DNA of 5,056 nucleotides, taken from Hyphomicrobiales bacterium. GTDB lineage: Bacteria > Pseudomonadota > Alphaproteobacteria > Rhizobiales > NORP267. The number at the start of each line of letters is the position of its first letter. Position 1 is the first letter of the stretch. The stretch spans positions 2,560 through 7,615 of the forward strand of contig JAESRU010000197.1 of NCBI GenBank assembly GCA_016764455.1, in the 5' to 3' direction. The position numbers and the translations under genes were made by a program. Below the pieces are notes generated by a model. It was not told the DNA's origin, made no database searches, and saw only the letters and a list, made by a program, of their open reading frames with translations. Shown here piece after piece: positions 1 through 5,056 of the stretch.

Positions 1-657
1 ATTGAGCAGGGTCAGATCAGAATTGCGGCATTGGACGGCATGGTGAATGGGTTTGTGCCTGAAATGGTAAGTGAAATCGGGCAGAAATTTCCTCGAGTTC
101 AGGTCGATATCGAAATCATGAGCCCTGATAATGCCGTCAAGGGCGTTCTCAACGGTGATATTGACTTTGCGGTCGTTGTAAACGTGGCCTCGAACAACAA
201 CCTGAGCTTTCATTGGACTCGGGAATTCCCGCTGGGCTGCATCGCGACACCAGAACATCCCGTCGCCTCTGAGGCAAGCATAGGACTTGTTGATTTCGCC
301 TCATATCCTGTTGTTTTTCAAAATTCTTCCCTGTCGATTAGAAAACTTCTTGAAGTACGGCACAGCTGGATTTTTGACGCGGTTACCAATTCGATCGTTG
401 TCAACTCGATTCAGCTCATGAAACTGCTTGTAGCATCCGGCCAGTATATTGCTGTTACTTCGGAACTAGATGCCGGTCCGGAAATTCGCTCTGGACGACT
501 GAAATTTGTGCCCATTAGTGACAAAAATATTTTCAAACAGGAATTTTCCGTTATTTCGAATGTCCAAATTCCTGAATCAACGACTGTTAGTAAGATCATC
601 GAGATCGCGGTCGAAATTCTAAACAGAAACGAAGAAATCACCGATATACATAGCTAA
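1..657 (+). CDS. LysR-type transcriptional regulator, C-terminal part (5' truncated by window)
   Basis: The frame is open from base 1 to the TAA at 655-657, giving 218 visible residues. The first residues (IEQGQIRIAALDGMV) match the way a LysR substrate-binding domain begins just after the linker helix, so the gene starts upstream and the TTG at 31 is not a real start. LysR proteins are about 300 residues, so roughly 85-90 residues with the winged helix-turn-helix should lie outside the window. The visible part fits the two-lobed periplasmic-binding-like fold: an early 'NGDIDFAVVV' segment (family pattern G-x-x-D-hydrophobic), a middle 'SIQLMKLLVASGQYIAVTSE' stretch where the family usually has V-x-x-G-x-G-hydrophobic, and a C-terminal helix (SKIIEIAVEIL). 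It lies upstream of, and in the same direction as, uraD and the transporter genes, so it is a plausible regulator of them. The effector is unknown; a purine catabolite is inference. The family call is firm, the target is not. Confidence 0.88.
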   Translation: MEQGQIRIAALDGMVNGFVPEMVSEIGQKFPRVQVDIEIMSPDNAVKGVLNGDIDFAVVVNVASNNNLSFHWTREFPLGCIATPEHPVASEASIGLVDFASYPVVFQNSSLSIRKLLEVRHSWIFDAVTNSIVVNSIQLMKLLVASGQYIAVTSELDAGPEIRSGRLKFVPISDKNIFKQEFSVISNVQIPESTTVSKIIEIAVEILNRNEEITDIHS

Positions 658-804
658 CGCCCCTATTTGGTGAATTCATAATTTTTGGATTGCGGCGCGC
701 TAATCAAAACTGTTCTAATAATTAGAACTCTAAAGCATATTTTATTCTATAGACTGCAATGGCTTTGGTTATTAGGCTGTTCGAATATTGGGGGCAATAT
801 CTGG
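658..804. other. AT-rich intergenic spacer between LysR regulator and uraD
   Basis: This 147-nt gap is more AT-rich than its flanks and holds the 712-728 palindrome. I see no GC-rich hairpin followed by T residues, so no intrinsic terminator separates the regulator from uraD. No convincing -35/-10 pair stands out; TATTCT at 743-748 is a possible -10 element without a good -35 at the usual distance, which would suit an activator-dependent promoter. The uraD frame stays open back to 685, but the extra residues do not resemble the family. Confidence 0.5.
712..728. promoter_or_regulatory. perfect 17-bp palindrome, candidate LysR-family operator
   Basis: GTTCTAAT (712-719) and ATTAGAAC (721-728) are exact reverse complements around a single central A. 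Inside it, T714 and A726 form the T-N11-A spacing with dyad symmetry (TTC-N9-GAA) that is characteristic of LysR-type binding sites. It lies 76 bases before the uraD start and just after a LysR gene, where a regulatory site for the uraD-transporter unit would be expected. The symmetry is seen directly; binding by the upstream LysR protein is inference. Another dimeric regulator (GntR or TetR type) could equally use such a site. Confidence 0.55.
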
Positions 805-1329
805 ATGGACAAGCTCAGCGAACTCAACAACGCCGATAAAGAGCAAGCGATTTTGCTCCTTGAGCCATTGATCGAGCGGGCACCCGAGATCGCAAAAAGA
901 GTTGCGAGCCGGCGCCCTTTCGAAAGCCCGGATGATTTACGCCAAGCCATAAAGATCGAACTACTTGAACTGAACGAGACAGAATTGATCAACCTGTTCC
1001 GGGCACATCCTGAATTGGCCCCGGAAAACCCCCTGGCAATGACAAGCCCGTCACAGTCCGAACAAGAGCGTTTGAACCTTACATCAGGTGAAAACGAGCA
1101 TCGTGCTCGGCTCGCGGAGCTCAATGCAAGTTACCGCGACAAGTTTGGATTTCCATTTATCACTGCGCTCGTGTGTCACCAAAATATGGACACCGTCCTA
1201 AGTGAATTCGAAGCGCGGCTTACAAGTAACCGCGGGACAGAAGTCGAACAGGCGATTGAGCAGATCGTCATAGTAAGTTCATCGCGCGTTGGCGCGGCCT
1301 TTGGCGGCGAAGACGAGATAACTAGTTAG
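805..1329 (+). CDS. uraD: 2-oxo-4-hydroxy-4-carboxy-5-ureidoimidazoline (OHCU) decarboxylase
   Basis: This 174-residue protein belongs to the OHCU decarboxylase family, which converts OHCU to S-allantoin as the last of the three urate-oxidation steps (after urate oxidase or urate hydroxylase, and HIU hydrolase); it acts in the cytoplasm. Visible family marks are 'RRPF' at 36-39, the 'RAHPEL' block with the catalytic histidine at H68, the S-x-x-EQ motif at 83-87 with the conserved E86, and 'YRDKFGFPFI' at 110-119. The length matches the family (about 165-175). The ATG at 805 is chosen because homology begins here and a G-run (790-794) lies 10 nt upstream; the frame extends to a TTG at 685, but those 40 residues look non-coding. 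One small deviation is LAPEN after HPE, where many members have LAG-K/R. The gene ends 24 nt before tctB, so it is probably co-transcribed with the transporter. The function call is strong; no other purine genes are in view. Confidence 0.88.
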   Translation: MDKLSELNNADKEQAILLLEPLIERAPEIAKRVASRRPFESPDDLRQAIKIELLELNETELINLFRAHPELAPENPLAMTSPSQSEQERLNLTSGENEHRARLAELNASYRDKFGFPFITALVCHQNMDTVLSEFEARLTSNRGTEVEQAIEQIVIVSSSRVGAAFGGEDEITS

Positions 1330-1353
1330 CAGACAGATAGACGGAACGGGAAA

Positions 1354-1833
1354 GTGAAATCAGAAGACGCAGAAAAGACAGAAGGCCATAGCGTTCTCGA
1401 ATGGGGAGGTGAGATCGGTGGCGCAATTCTTATCGTCGTCAGTATTATTTTCATGGTTGGTGGCCTGCAACTTGGGCTTGGATCTCCATTCCGCCTGGGT
1501 ACCGGCGCGTTTCCGTTCATTACCGGCATTATTTTGGCCGGTCTTTCGGTGGCTATCTGCATTCAGGAACTTCGGGATCGGGAGGGTTTGGCGGACACGC
1601 CTGACTGGATCAATTTTCTGGCAATTATTGCAGCGCTTGCCGTTTTTGCGGCCACGGCCGACCGGCTTGGCCTCATTCCCGCGGCGTTTCTGACGGTTGT
1701 GGTGGCAAGCCTTCCCGACCGCAGCTTGTCCCTGGTCGGCAAAGCCACCCTTGGTGGCATCGTAGCAACGGCATCCTGGGTTTTGTTTATTGAATTGCTG
1801 AACTTGCCCTTCAAAGCATTTGCGGGGTTCTAG
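1354..1833 (+). CDS. tctB: tripartite tricarboxylate transporter small membrane subunit (TctB family)
   Basis: This 159-residue integral inner-membrane protein is the small, poorly conserved subunit of a TTT-family carrier and partners with TctA. It has a charged cytoplasmic N-terminus (about residues 1-19) and hydrophobic segments at about 20-40, 52-71, 85-103, 106-121 and 130-150; families usually show four or five. The segment 'GSPFRLGTGAFPFITGIIL' (43-61) matches the TctB pattern in which a G-x-G-x-FP motif leads into the second helix. The start is the GTG at 1354, with a purine-rich GGAACGGG (1343-1350) directly before it; the next in-frame ATG would remove the first helix. It follows uraD by 24 nt and precedes tctA by 2 nt, a clear operon arrangement. 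The family call is good, from topology, motif and neighbour; the symbol is used for the family, not for a proven citrate carrier. Confidence 0.85.
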   Translation: MKSEDAEKTEGHSVLEWGGEIGGAILIVVSIIFMVGGLQLGLGSPFRLGTGAFPFITGIILAGLSVAICIQELRDREGLADTPDWINFLAIIAALAVFAATADRLGLIPAAFLTVVVASLPDRSLSLVGKATLGGIVATASWVLFIELLNLPFKAFAGF

Positions 1834-1835
1834 AC

Positions 1836-3368
1836 ATGGACATTCTATCAAGTTTTTACTCTGGACTGTTGGTCGTTCTGGAACCGCAAAACCTGATGTA
1901 TTGCTTCATCGGGGTATTTGTGGGCACTTTCATTGGCGTTCTGCCCGGCATCGGTTCGATGGCGGCAATCGCGATGATCCTCCCCGCGACGTTCTATCTC
2001 GAGCCGACCTCGGCATTGGTGATGATTGCCGGTGTCTATTACGGCGCTGAATATGGTGGCTCGATCTCCTCGATCCTGTTGAACATCCCCGGCACGCCGG
2101 CTTCATCAATCACAGCTATTGAAGGCTATCCGATGGCCAAGAAGGGCCGGGCCGGCGTGGCCTTGTTCTCTACAGCGGTCGCCTCTTTCGGCGGTGGCAT
2201 GATCGGCATGATTGTGATGGCGGTTTTGTCGCCCTCTTTGGCGAAACTCGCCTTGTCGTTTGGACCAGCGGACTATTTCGCGGTGATCCTGCTAGGGCTT
2301 ATGGCGGCCTCGGTGGTCAGTAACGGCGGACCGCTGAAAGGCATCGCCATGGTCGTCACCGGCCTGATGCTGGGCACCATTGGCATCGATCTGACCACGG
2401 GCGATTTGCGCTATACACTGGGTATCCCCGAGCTTCGTGACGGTATTCACATTGTGATCGTTGCAATGGGCTTGTTTGGGGTCAGCGAAGTGATCGCATC
2501 GATCCGCACAAACAAGGGTGGGGCAGCGACACAAACCATCGACTACAACGATTTCTACCCCTCCAAAGAGGAATGGAAATCGCTTTTTGCCCCTATTTTG
2601 CGAGGTGGAGCAATCGGGTCGTTTTTCGGAGCTTTACCGGGGACCGGACAGACGATTGCAGCAGCGATAGCTTATGCGGTGGAAAAACGCGTCAATCCAT
2701 TGCGTGCAAAATTCGGTACTGGTGTCGTACCTGGCGTTGCCGTACCCGAGGCCGCCAATAATTCGGCGACCCAAACTGCGTTTATCCCGACCCTGACACT
2801 TGGCGTTCCCGGAAGCCCTCCGATGGCGATTGTGATCGGGGCACTCATGATCTACGGAATTACTCCGGGACCGCGTTTGCTTACGGAAGAGCCCGATTTA
2901 TTCTGGGGTCTCGTCGCCAGCTTTCTGGTGGGCAACATCATGCTCATCGTCCTGAATATTCCGCTGATCGGGATCTGGGTACGGCTGCTGCAGATCCCTT
3001 ACAAATACATGTACCCCACGATCATCGTGCTGATCTGCATGGGCGTTTACAGCCTGAACAATAATGTTTTCGACGTCTGGCTAACGCTGGTCATCGGTGC
3101 GGTCGGCTATGTGATGAAACTGTTCAGGTTCGAGCCTGCGCCGCTTCTTCTTGGCTTCGTGCTTGGCCCTCTTATGGAAGAAAATCTGCGCCGAGCGATG
3201 TTATTGTCCCGTGGCGATCCAATGGTGTTTCTTGAGCGCCCGATCAGCGCGACGCTATTATCCGTAACAGCTGGAATTCTGGTCTATGCGTTCTACTCGG
3301 CGATGCGGAACCACCGACGAGCAAAAATTACTGCAACCAAAGTCCAAAAGGAAGGAAGTAACAAATGA
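1836..3368 (+). CDS. tctA: tripartite tricarboxylate transporter large membrane subunit (TctA family)
   Basis: This 510-residue polytopic inner-membrane protein is of typical TctA length (about 500). It forms the translocation pathway and moves substrate delivered by TctC, driven by a proton or sodium gradient. Signature blocks are GVLPGIG (34-40), 'YYGAEYGGSISSILLNIPGT' (68-87) and a second G-x-LPG-x-G copy, GALPGTG (265-271), reflecting the two-fold internal repeat of the family. They are followed by 'PEAANNSA' (304-311), 'LGVPGSPPMA' (322-331) and the C-terminal 'EPAPLLLGFVLGPLMEENLR' (433-452). About twelve membrane segments can be read, and the C-terminus is a basic cytoplasmic tail (491-510). 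The ATG at 1836 comes 2 nt after the tctB stop; GGGG at 1824-1827 inside tctB is the likely ribosome site. The TGA overlaps the tctC ATG (ATGA), so translation is probably coupled. The gene appears intact. The family assignment is near certain, the substrate is unknown. Confidence 0.95.
   Translation: MDILSSFYSGLLVVLEPQNLMYCFIGVFVGTFIGVLPGIGSMAAIAMILPATFYLEPTSALVMIAGVYYGAEYGGSISSILLNIPGTPASSITAIEGYPMAKKGRAGVALFSTAVASFGGGMIGMIVMAVLSPSLAKLALSFGPADYFAVILLGLMAASVVSNGGPLKGIAMVVTGLMLGTIGIDLTTGDLRYTLGIPELRDGIHIVIVAMGLFGVSEVIASIRTNKGGAATQTIDYNDFYPSKEEWKSLFAPILRGGAIGSFFGALPGTGQTIAAAIAYAVEKRVNPLRAKFGTGVVPGVAVPEAANNSATQTAFIPTLTLGVPGSPPMAIVIGALMIYGITPGPRLLTEEPDLFWGLVASFLVGNIMLIVLNIPLIGIWVRLLQIPYKYMYPTIIVLICMGVYSLNNNVFDVWLTLVIGAVGYVMKLFRFEPAPLLLGFVLGPLMEENLRRAMLLSRGDPMVFLERPISATLLSVTAGILVYAFYSAMRNHRRAKITATKVQKEGSNK
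3348..3358 (+). promoter_or_regulatory. strong ribosome binding site for tctC
   Basis: AAGGAAGGAAG is a doubled, purine-rich Shine-Dalgarno sequence inside the 3' end of tctA, 6 nt before the tctC ATG. It is much stronger than the sites before uraD, tctB and tctA. That fits the known need for binding protein in excess of the membrane subunits and confirms the ATG at 3365 as the start. Confidence 0.7.
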
Positions 3369-4339
3369 AACTCAAACATCGAACATTTATAGGATCTGGC
3401 CTCGCGGCGATTGCGATTATGATGGCCCCGGTCGCCATGGCCGAACCTGGCGCCTGGAGCGATGAACCAGTGCGCATCGTCGTAACCTTCCCGCCAGGCG
3501 GCACTAGCGACCTGGTGGCGCGGCTTTTGGCGCTACATCTGGACGCGGATTTCGGCCAGAAAGCGGTAGTCGACAACCGTCCTGGCGCCGCCGGCACGGT
3601 TGCCGCTGACTACGTGGCGCAACAGGATCCAGACGGCACGACCCTGATCCTAGCGAACAATGCCCCCTACACCATCGCACCAACGCGGTTCAACTCCATT
3701 CCCTACGACCCGATCGCCGATGCGACGCATGTCGCATATATAGGCGCTTCGGCCCCGGGACTGTTCGTTCAACCGAGCGCTGGCATTAACAACCTGGACG
3801 AATATATCGCCCATGTTAAAGAATCGCCGATGACCTATGGATCCAGTGGTGTCGGCTCGATTTCGCACATACTGGGTGAAGCCGTCGACGCTGCTCTCGG
3901 GGTTGAATCAATCCACGTTCCCTACAAAGGCAGCTCGCCGGCGATTCAGGATTTCCGCTCCGGCGTCCTAGATTCGTTTTACGACATGGTCGTGCAGAAC
4001 AGCAACATGATCGAAGACAAGGAGGCCGTGGCGATCGCCATTGCGTCGCCTGAGCGAAATCCAGAACTTCCGAATGTGCCAACTTTCCGCGAACAAGGCT
4101 ATGACATTGTCGTCGAGAACTGGGTGGGCATTTCGGCGCCTTCTGGCATGGACCCTGCCTTGACAGAAAAAATCCATGACACCGTTCTTGCCGTTTTTGC
4201 CAACCCGGAAGTCCAAGTGCGGTTGACCGAGCTTGGCATCACTCACCGCGCAATGTCTCACGAGGATTACACATCCTTTGTCGCGGAAATGATTGACACC
4301 TGGGCACCATTAATTATTTCAGCGGGCATCGCTGAATAA
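3365..4339 (+). CDS. tctC: tripartite tricarboxylate transporter periplasmic substrate-binding protein (TctC/Bug family)
   Basis: This 324-residue secreted protein captures the ligand in the periplasm and hands it to TctA/TctB. The N-terminus is a classic Sec signal peptide: basic MKLKHR, a hydrophobic core (8-20) and a likely cleavage after AMA at residue 26. The mature part carries Bug/TctC blocks: 'VRIVVTFPPGGTSDLVAR' (36-53), the loop that normally contacts the ligand carboxylate; 'VVDNRPGAAGTVAADYVAQ' (68-86); 'HVPYKGSSPAIQD' (184-196); and 'ELPNVPTFREQGY' (234-246). Family length is about 310-330, so the gene is complete. It overlaps the tctA stop by the ATGA arrangement and is the last gene before a strong terminator. 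The ligand cannot be read from sequence, as relatives bind citrate, glutamate, nicotinate, terephthalate and others. The neighbouring uraD suggests a purine-derived ureide or carboxylate, which is inference. Confidence 0.93.
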   Translation: MKLKHRTFIGSGLAAIAIMMAPVAMAEPGAWSDEPVRIVVTFPPGGTSDLVARLLALHLDADFGQKAVVDNRPGAAGTVAADYVAQQDPDGTTLILANNAPYTIAPTRFNSIPYDPIADATHVAYIGASAPGLFVQPSAGINNLDEYIAHVKESPMTYGSSGVGSISHILGEAVDAALGVESIHVPYKGSSPAIQDFRSGVLDSFYDMVVQNSNMIEDKEAVAIAIASPERNPELPNVPTFREQGYDIVVENWVGISAPSGMDPALTEKIHDTVLAVFANPEVQVRLTELGITHRAMSHEDYTSFVAEMIDTWAPLIISAGIAE

Positions 4340-4355
4340 TAATTTTTGGCCTTTA

Positions 4356-4392
4356 ATCGCCCCGCGCTTACGCGCGGGGCGATGCAGTTTTT
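4356..4392 (+). terminator. intrinsic terminator after tctC
   Basis: ATCGCCCCGCGC (4356-4367) and GCGCGGGGCGAT (4372-4383) form a perfect 12-bp GC-rich stem closed by a 4-nt loop (TTAC). The spacer GCAG and five T residues (4388-4392) follow. It lies 16 nt after the tctC stop codon and should end the uraD-tctBAC transcript. The stem is strong enough that it may also act as a 3' stability element; the short T-run set 4 nt from the stem is slightly weaker than ideal. Confidence 0.85.
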
Positions 4393-4394
4393 CG

Positions 4395-4414
4395 GACATT
4401 TTCAGACAAATGTC
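4395..4414. repeat. short inverted repeat downstream of the terminator
   Basis: GACATTT (4395-4401) and AAATGTC (4408-4414) are perfect reverse complements separated by TCAGAC. The repeat begins directly after the terminator T-run. It could be a regulator half-site pair for the downstream gene or a weak secondary hairpin. It is AT-rich and lacks a T-tail, so I do not call it a second terminator. Confidence 0.4.
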
Positions 4415-4466
4415 ACTGGTATGAATTTCTTAATAAATGCACGCGGATCAAACATTTTTTTCTCCT

Positions 4467-4548
4467 ATCCAATCTCACAATTCTGTCTCATCAATGCTGA
4501 CGGGAAATAATTTGGATCAGAGGTGAGTTTGGATTGATACGGTGAGAC
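4467..4548. repeat. cluster of direct and inverted repeats upstream of the PhyH gene
   Basis: Two imperfect tandem units adjoin: 4511-4527 and 4528-4546. Each begins TTTGGAT and ends GGTGAG, with 4 and 6 variable bases between. GTGAGTTTGGAT at 4523-4534 recurs on the opposite strand as ATCCAATCTCAC at 4467-4478, matching at 11 of 12 positions. GTCTCATCAAT at 4485-4495 is the reverse complement of 4533-4548 apart from a 5-base gap. The pairings cross rather than nest, which fits repeated protein-binding sites better than one RNA hairpin. The regulator is unknown. Confidence 0.45.
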
Positions 4549-4581
4549 CGAACATTCATCGAACAAAATGTGCCCGTTCCC

Positions 4582-4611
4582 TTGACTTGACGATCTGGAG
4601 TTCTGCAAGAT
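4582..4611 (+). promoter_or_regulatory. weak candidate sigma-70 promoter for the PhyH-family gene
   Basis: TTGACT (4582-4587) is a good -35 match and is followed 18 nt later by CAAGAT (4606-4611), which matches only three of six -10 bases. An overlapping TTGACG begins at 4587. The position, 26 nt before the start codon and just after the repeat cluster, is suitable for a regulated promoter, but the -10 is poor and the call is tentative. Confidence 0.25.
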
Positions 4612-4626
4612 TGGGCAGGTATTGAC

Positions 4627-4630
4627 GGAG
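4627..4630 (+). promoter_or_regulatory. ribosome binding site for the PhyH-family gene
   Basis: GGAG lies 7 nt before the ATG at 4638, an ideal spacing, and supports that codon as the start of the PhyH-family gene. Confidence 0.6.
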
Positions 4631-4637
4631 CAATTGC

Positions 4638-5056
4638 ATGACAGGAAAAAATCCCAGCGAGATCGCCAAGGCCTATGCCCAGGATGGTTTCTATTTTCCG
4701 TTGCGCGCTATGAGTTCGGAAAAAGCCGGGCACCATGTAGCCGCTCTTGAAGCCCATGAAACGGCCCATGGCGGGCCTCTGAAATCCAACTTGCGCCATC
4801 AGGTGCATCTGCTCTTTACCTGGGCCAACGAGCTCGTGCGCGACCCACAAATTCTTGATGCTGTTGAAGAGGTGATTGGTCCGGACATTCTTTGCTGGGT
4901 TACGAATTTTTTCATCAAAGAACCAAGGGATGGCGGCTTCGTTTCCTGGCATCAGGATGCGACTTATTGGGGGCTGGAGCCGCTGGACCAGATCATCACG
5001 GCCTGGCTTGCGCTGACAGATGCGCCCGTGGAAAGCGGCGCCATGAAGTTCCTGGC
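4638..5056 (+). CDS. phytanoyl-CoA dioxygenase (PhyH) family protein, N-terminal part (3' truncated by window)
   Basis: The frame runs open from the ATG at 4638 to the window edge, giving 139 residues of a protein that is usually about 260-290 long. The PhyH family are cytoplasmic Fe(II)/2-oxoglutarate-dependent oxygenases with a double-stranded beta-helix core. Visible marks are the N-terminal 'YAQDGFYFPL' (13-22), as in family members that begin with a helix followed by D-G-F/Y; 'HQVHLLFTWANELVRDP' (54-70); and 'WHQDATYWGL' (104-113), which supplies the first two iron ligands of the HxD...H facial triad, H105 and D107. The distal histidine and the arginine that binds 2-oxoglutarate lie beyond the window. 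The segment 'TAWLALTDAPVESGAMKFL' (121-139) is the usual strand and turn before the core ends. A good ribosome site precedes the start. The substrate cannot be predicted; relatives hydroxylate or halogenate many small molecules. A terminator separates it from tctC, so it is likely a separate unit. Confidence 0.88.
   Translation, partial: MTGKNPSEIAKAYAQDGFYFPLRAMSSEKAGHHVAALEAHETAHGGPLKSNLRHQVHLLFTWANELVRDPQILDAVEEVIGPDILCWVTNFFIKEPRDGGFVSWHQDATYWGLEPLDQIITAWLALTDAPVESGAMKFL

Larger units (their letters stand above)
4393..4637. other. non-coding intergenic region before the PhyH-family gene
   Basis: About 245 bases after the terminator have no credible reading frame on either strand. The region holds a 7-bp inverted repeat (4395-4414), an isolated run of seven T residues (4455-4461) with no stem before it, a cluster of direct and inverted repeats (4467-4548), a weak promoter candidate (4582-4611) and the PhyH ribosome site (4627-4630). 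The repeat content suggests it is a regulatory region for the downstream gene. Confidence 0.55.

Noticed and set aside
31..657. LysR regulator taken as a short gene starting at TTG 31
   Set aside because: The frame is open to base 1 and the residues before it (IEQGQIRIAA) continue the substrate-binding domain, so the gene begins upstream of the window.
747..1124. 125-codon minus-strand Ser-rich frame opposite uraD
   Set aside because: The Ser/Arg-rich composition is typical of an antisense shadow, and uraD motifs on the + strand explain the region.
1360..1851. 163-codon minus-strand reading frame opposite tctB
   Set aside because: It mirrors the coding frame of tctB, its product is Cys/Arg/Lys/Asn-rich with no recognisable domain, and it has no independent context.
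4319..4399. 26-codon minus-strand frame (MSEKLHRPARKRG...) crossing the terminator
   Set aside because: It is generated by the terminator stem itself, overlaps the end of tctC and has no ribosome site, so chance is the better explanation.
4455..4461. Run of seven T residues as another terminator
   Set aside because: No GC-rich stem lies directly upstream, and the strong terminator already ends the operon at 4392.
4491..4952. 153-codon minus-strand reading frame opposite the PhyH gene
   Set aside because: It is antisense to a gene with clear family motifs and runs across the repeat cluster; the translated product resembles no family I know.
1..5056. CRISPR array, tRNA/rRNA gene, insertion sequence or phage remnant
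   Set aside because: No regularly spaced repeats, cloverleaf-like segments, transposase frames or terminal repeats with target duplications were seen; genes are intact and co-directional.

Overview
The window is a stretch of bacterial chromosome. It has the moderate GC content, dense co-directional genes and family mix (tripartite tricarboxylate transporter, LysR regulator, phytanoyl-CoA-dioxygenase-like enzyme) typical of an alphaproteobacterium, possibly a marine or soil Rhodobacterales/Rhizobiales-type heterotroph. That placement is inferred from gene content only; no taxonomic marker gene is present. All six genes recognised lie on the + strand.

Layout: (1) Bases 1-657 hold the C-terminal effector-binding part of a LysR-type regulator; its DNA-binding N-terminus lies before the window. 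(2) Bases 658-804 are an AT-rich spacer with a perfect 17-bp palindrome (712-728) that has LysR-box geometry. (3) Bases 805-4339 are a tightly packed four-gene unit: an OHCU decarboxylase (uraD, last step of urate-to-S-allantoin conversion), then a complete tripartite tricarboxylate transporter in the order small membrane subunit (TctB), large membrane subunit (TctA), periplasmic binding protein (TctC). The gaps are 24 nt, 2 nt and an ATGA overlap. (4) A strong intrinsic terminator (4356-4392) closes the unit. (5) Bases 4393-4637 are non-coding and hold a short hairpin, a cluster of direct and inverted repeats and a weak promoter candidate. (6) From 4638 to the window end runs the start of a phytanoyl-CoA dioxygenase-family (PhyH) Fe(II)/2-oxoglutarate oxygenase, cut off by the window.

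How they may work together: the transporter is co-linear with a purine-ring catabolic enzyme and sits behind a LysR regulator. The simplest reading is an inducible module for uptake and breakdown of a purine-derived compound (urate, allantoin/allantoate or a related ureide/carboxylate). TctC would capture the ligand in the periplasm, TctA/TctB would move it inward using an ion gradient, and UraD would act in the same pathway. The ligand is inference: TctC families bind very diverse carboxylates and no other purine-catabolism gene is visible here. The PhyH gene follows a terminator and is probably a separate transcription unit, although it may belong to the same catabolic neighbourhood.

No clearly new type of system is visible. 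The points most worth a second look are the uraD-transporter linkage, the 17-bp palindrome and the repeat cluster before the PhyH gene.
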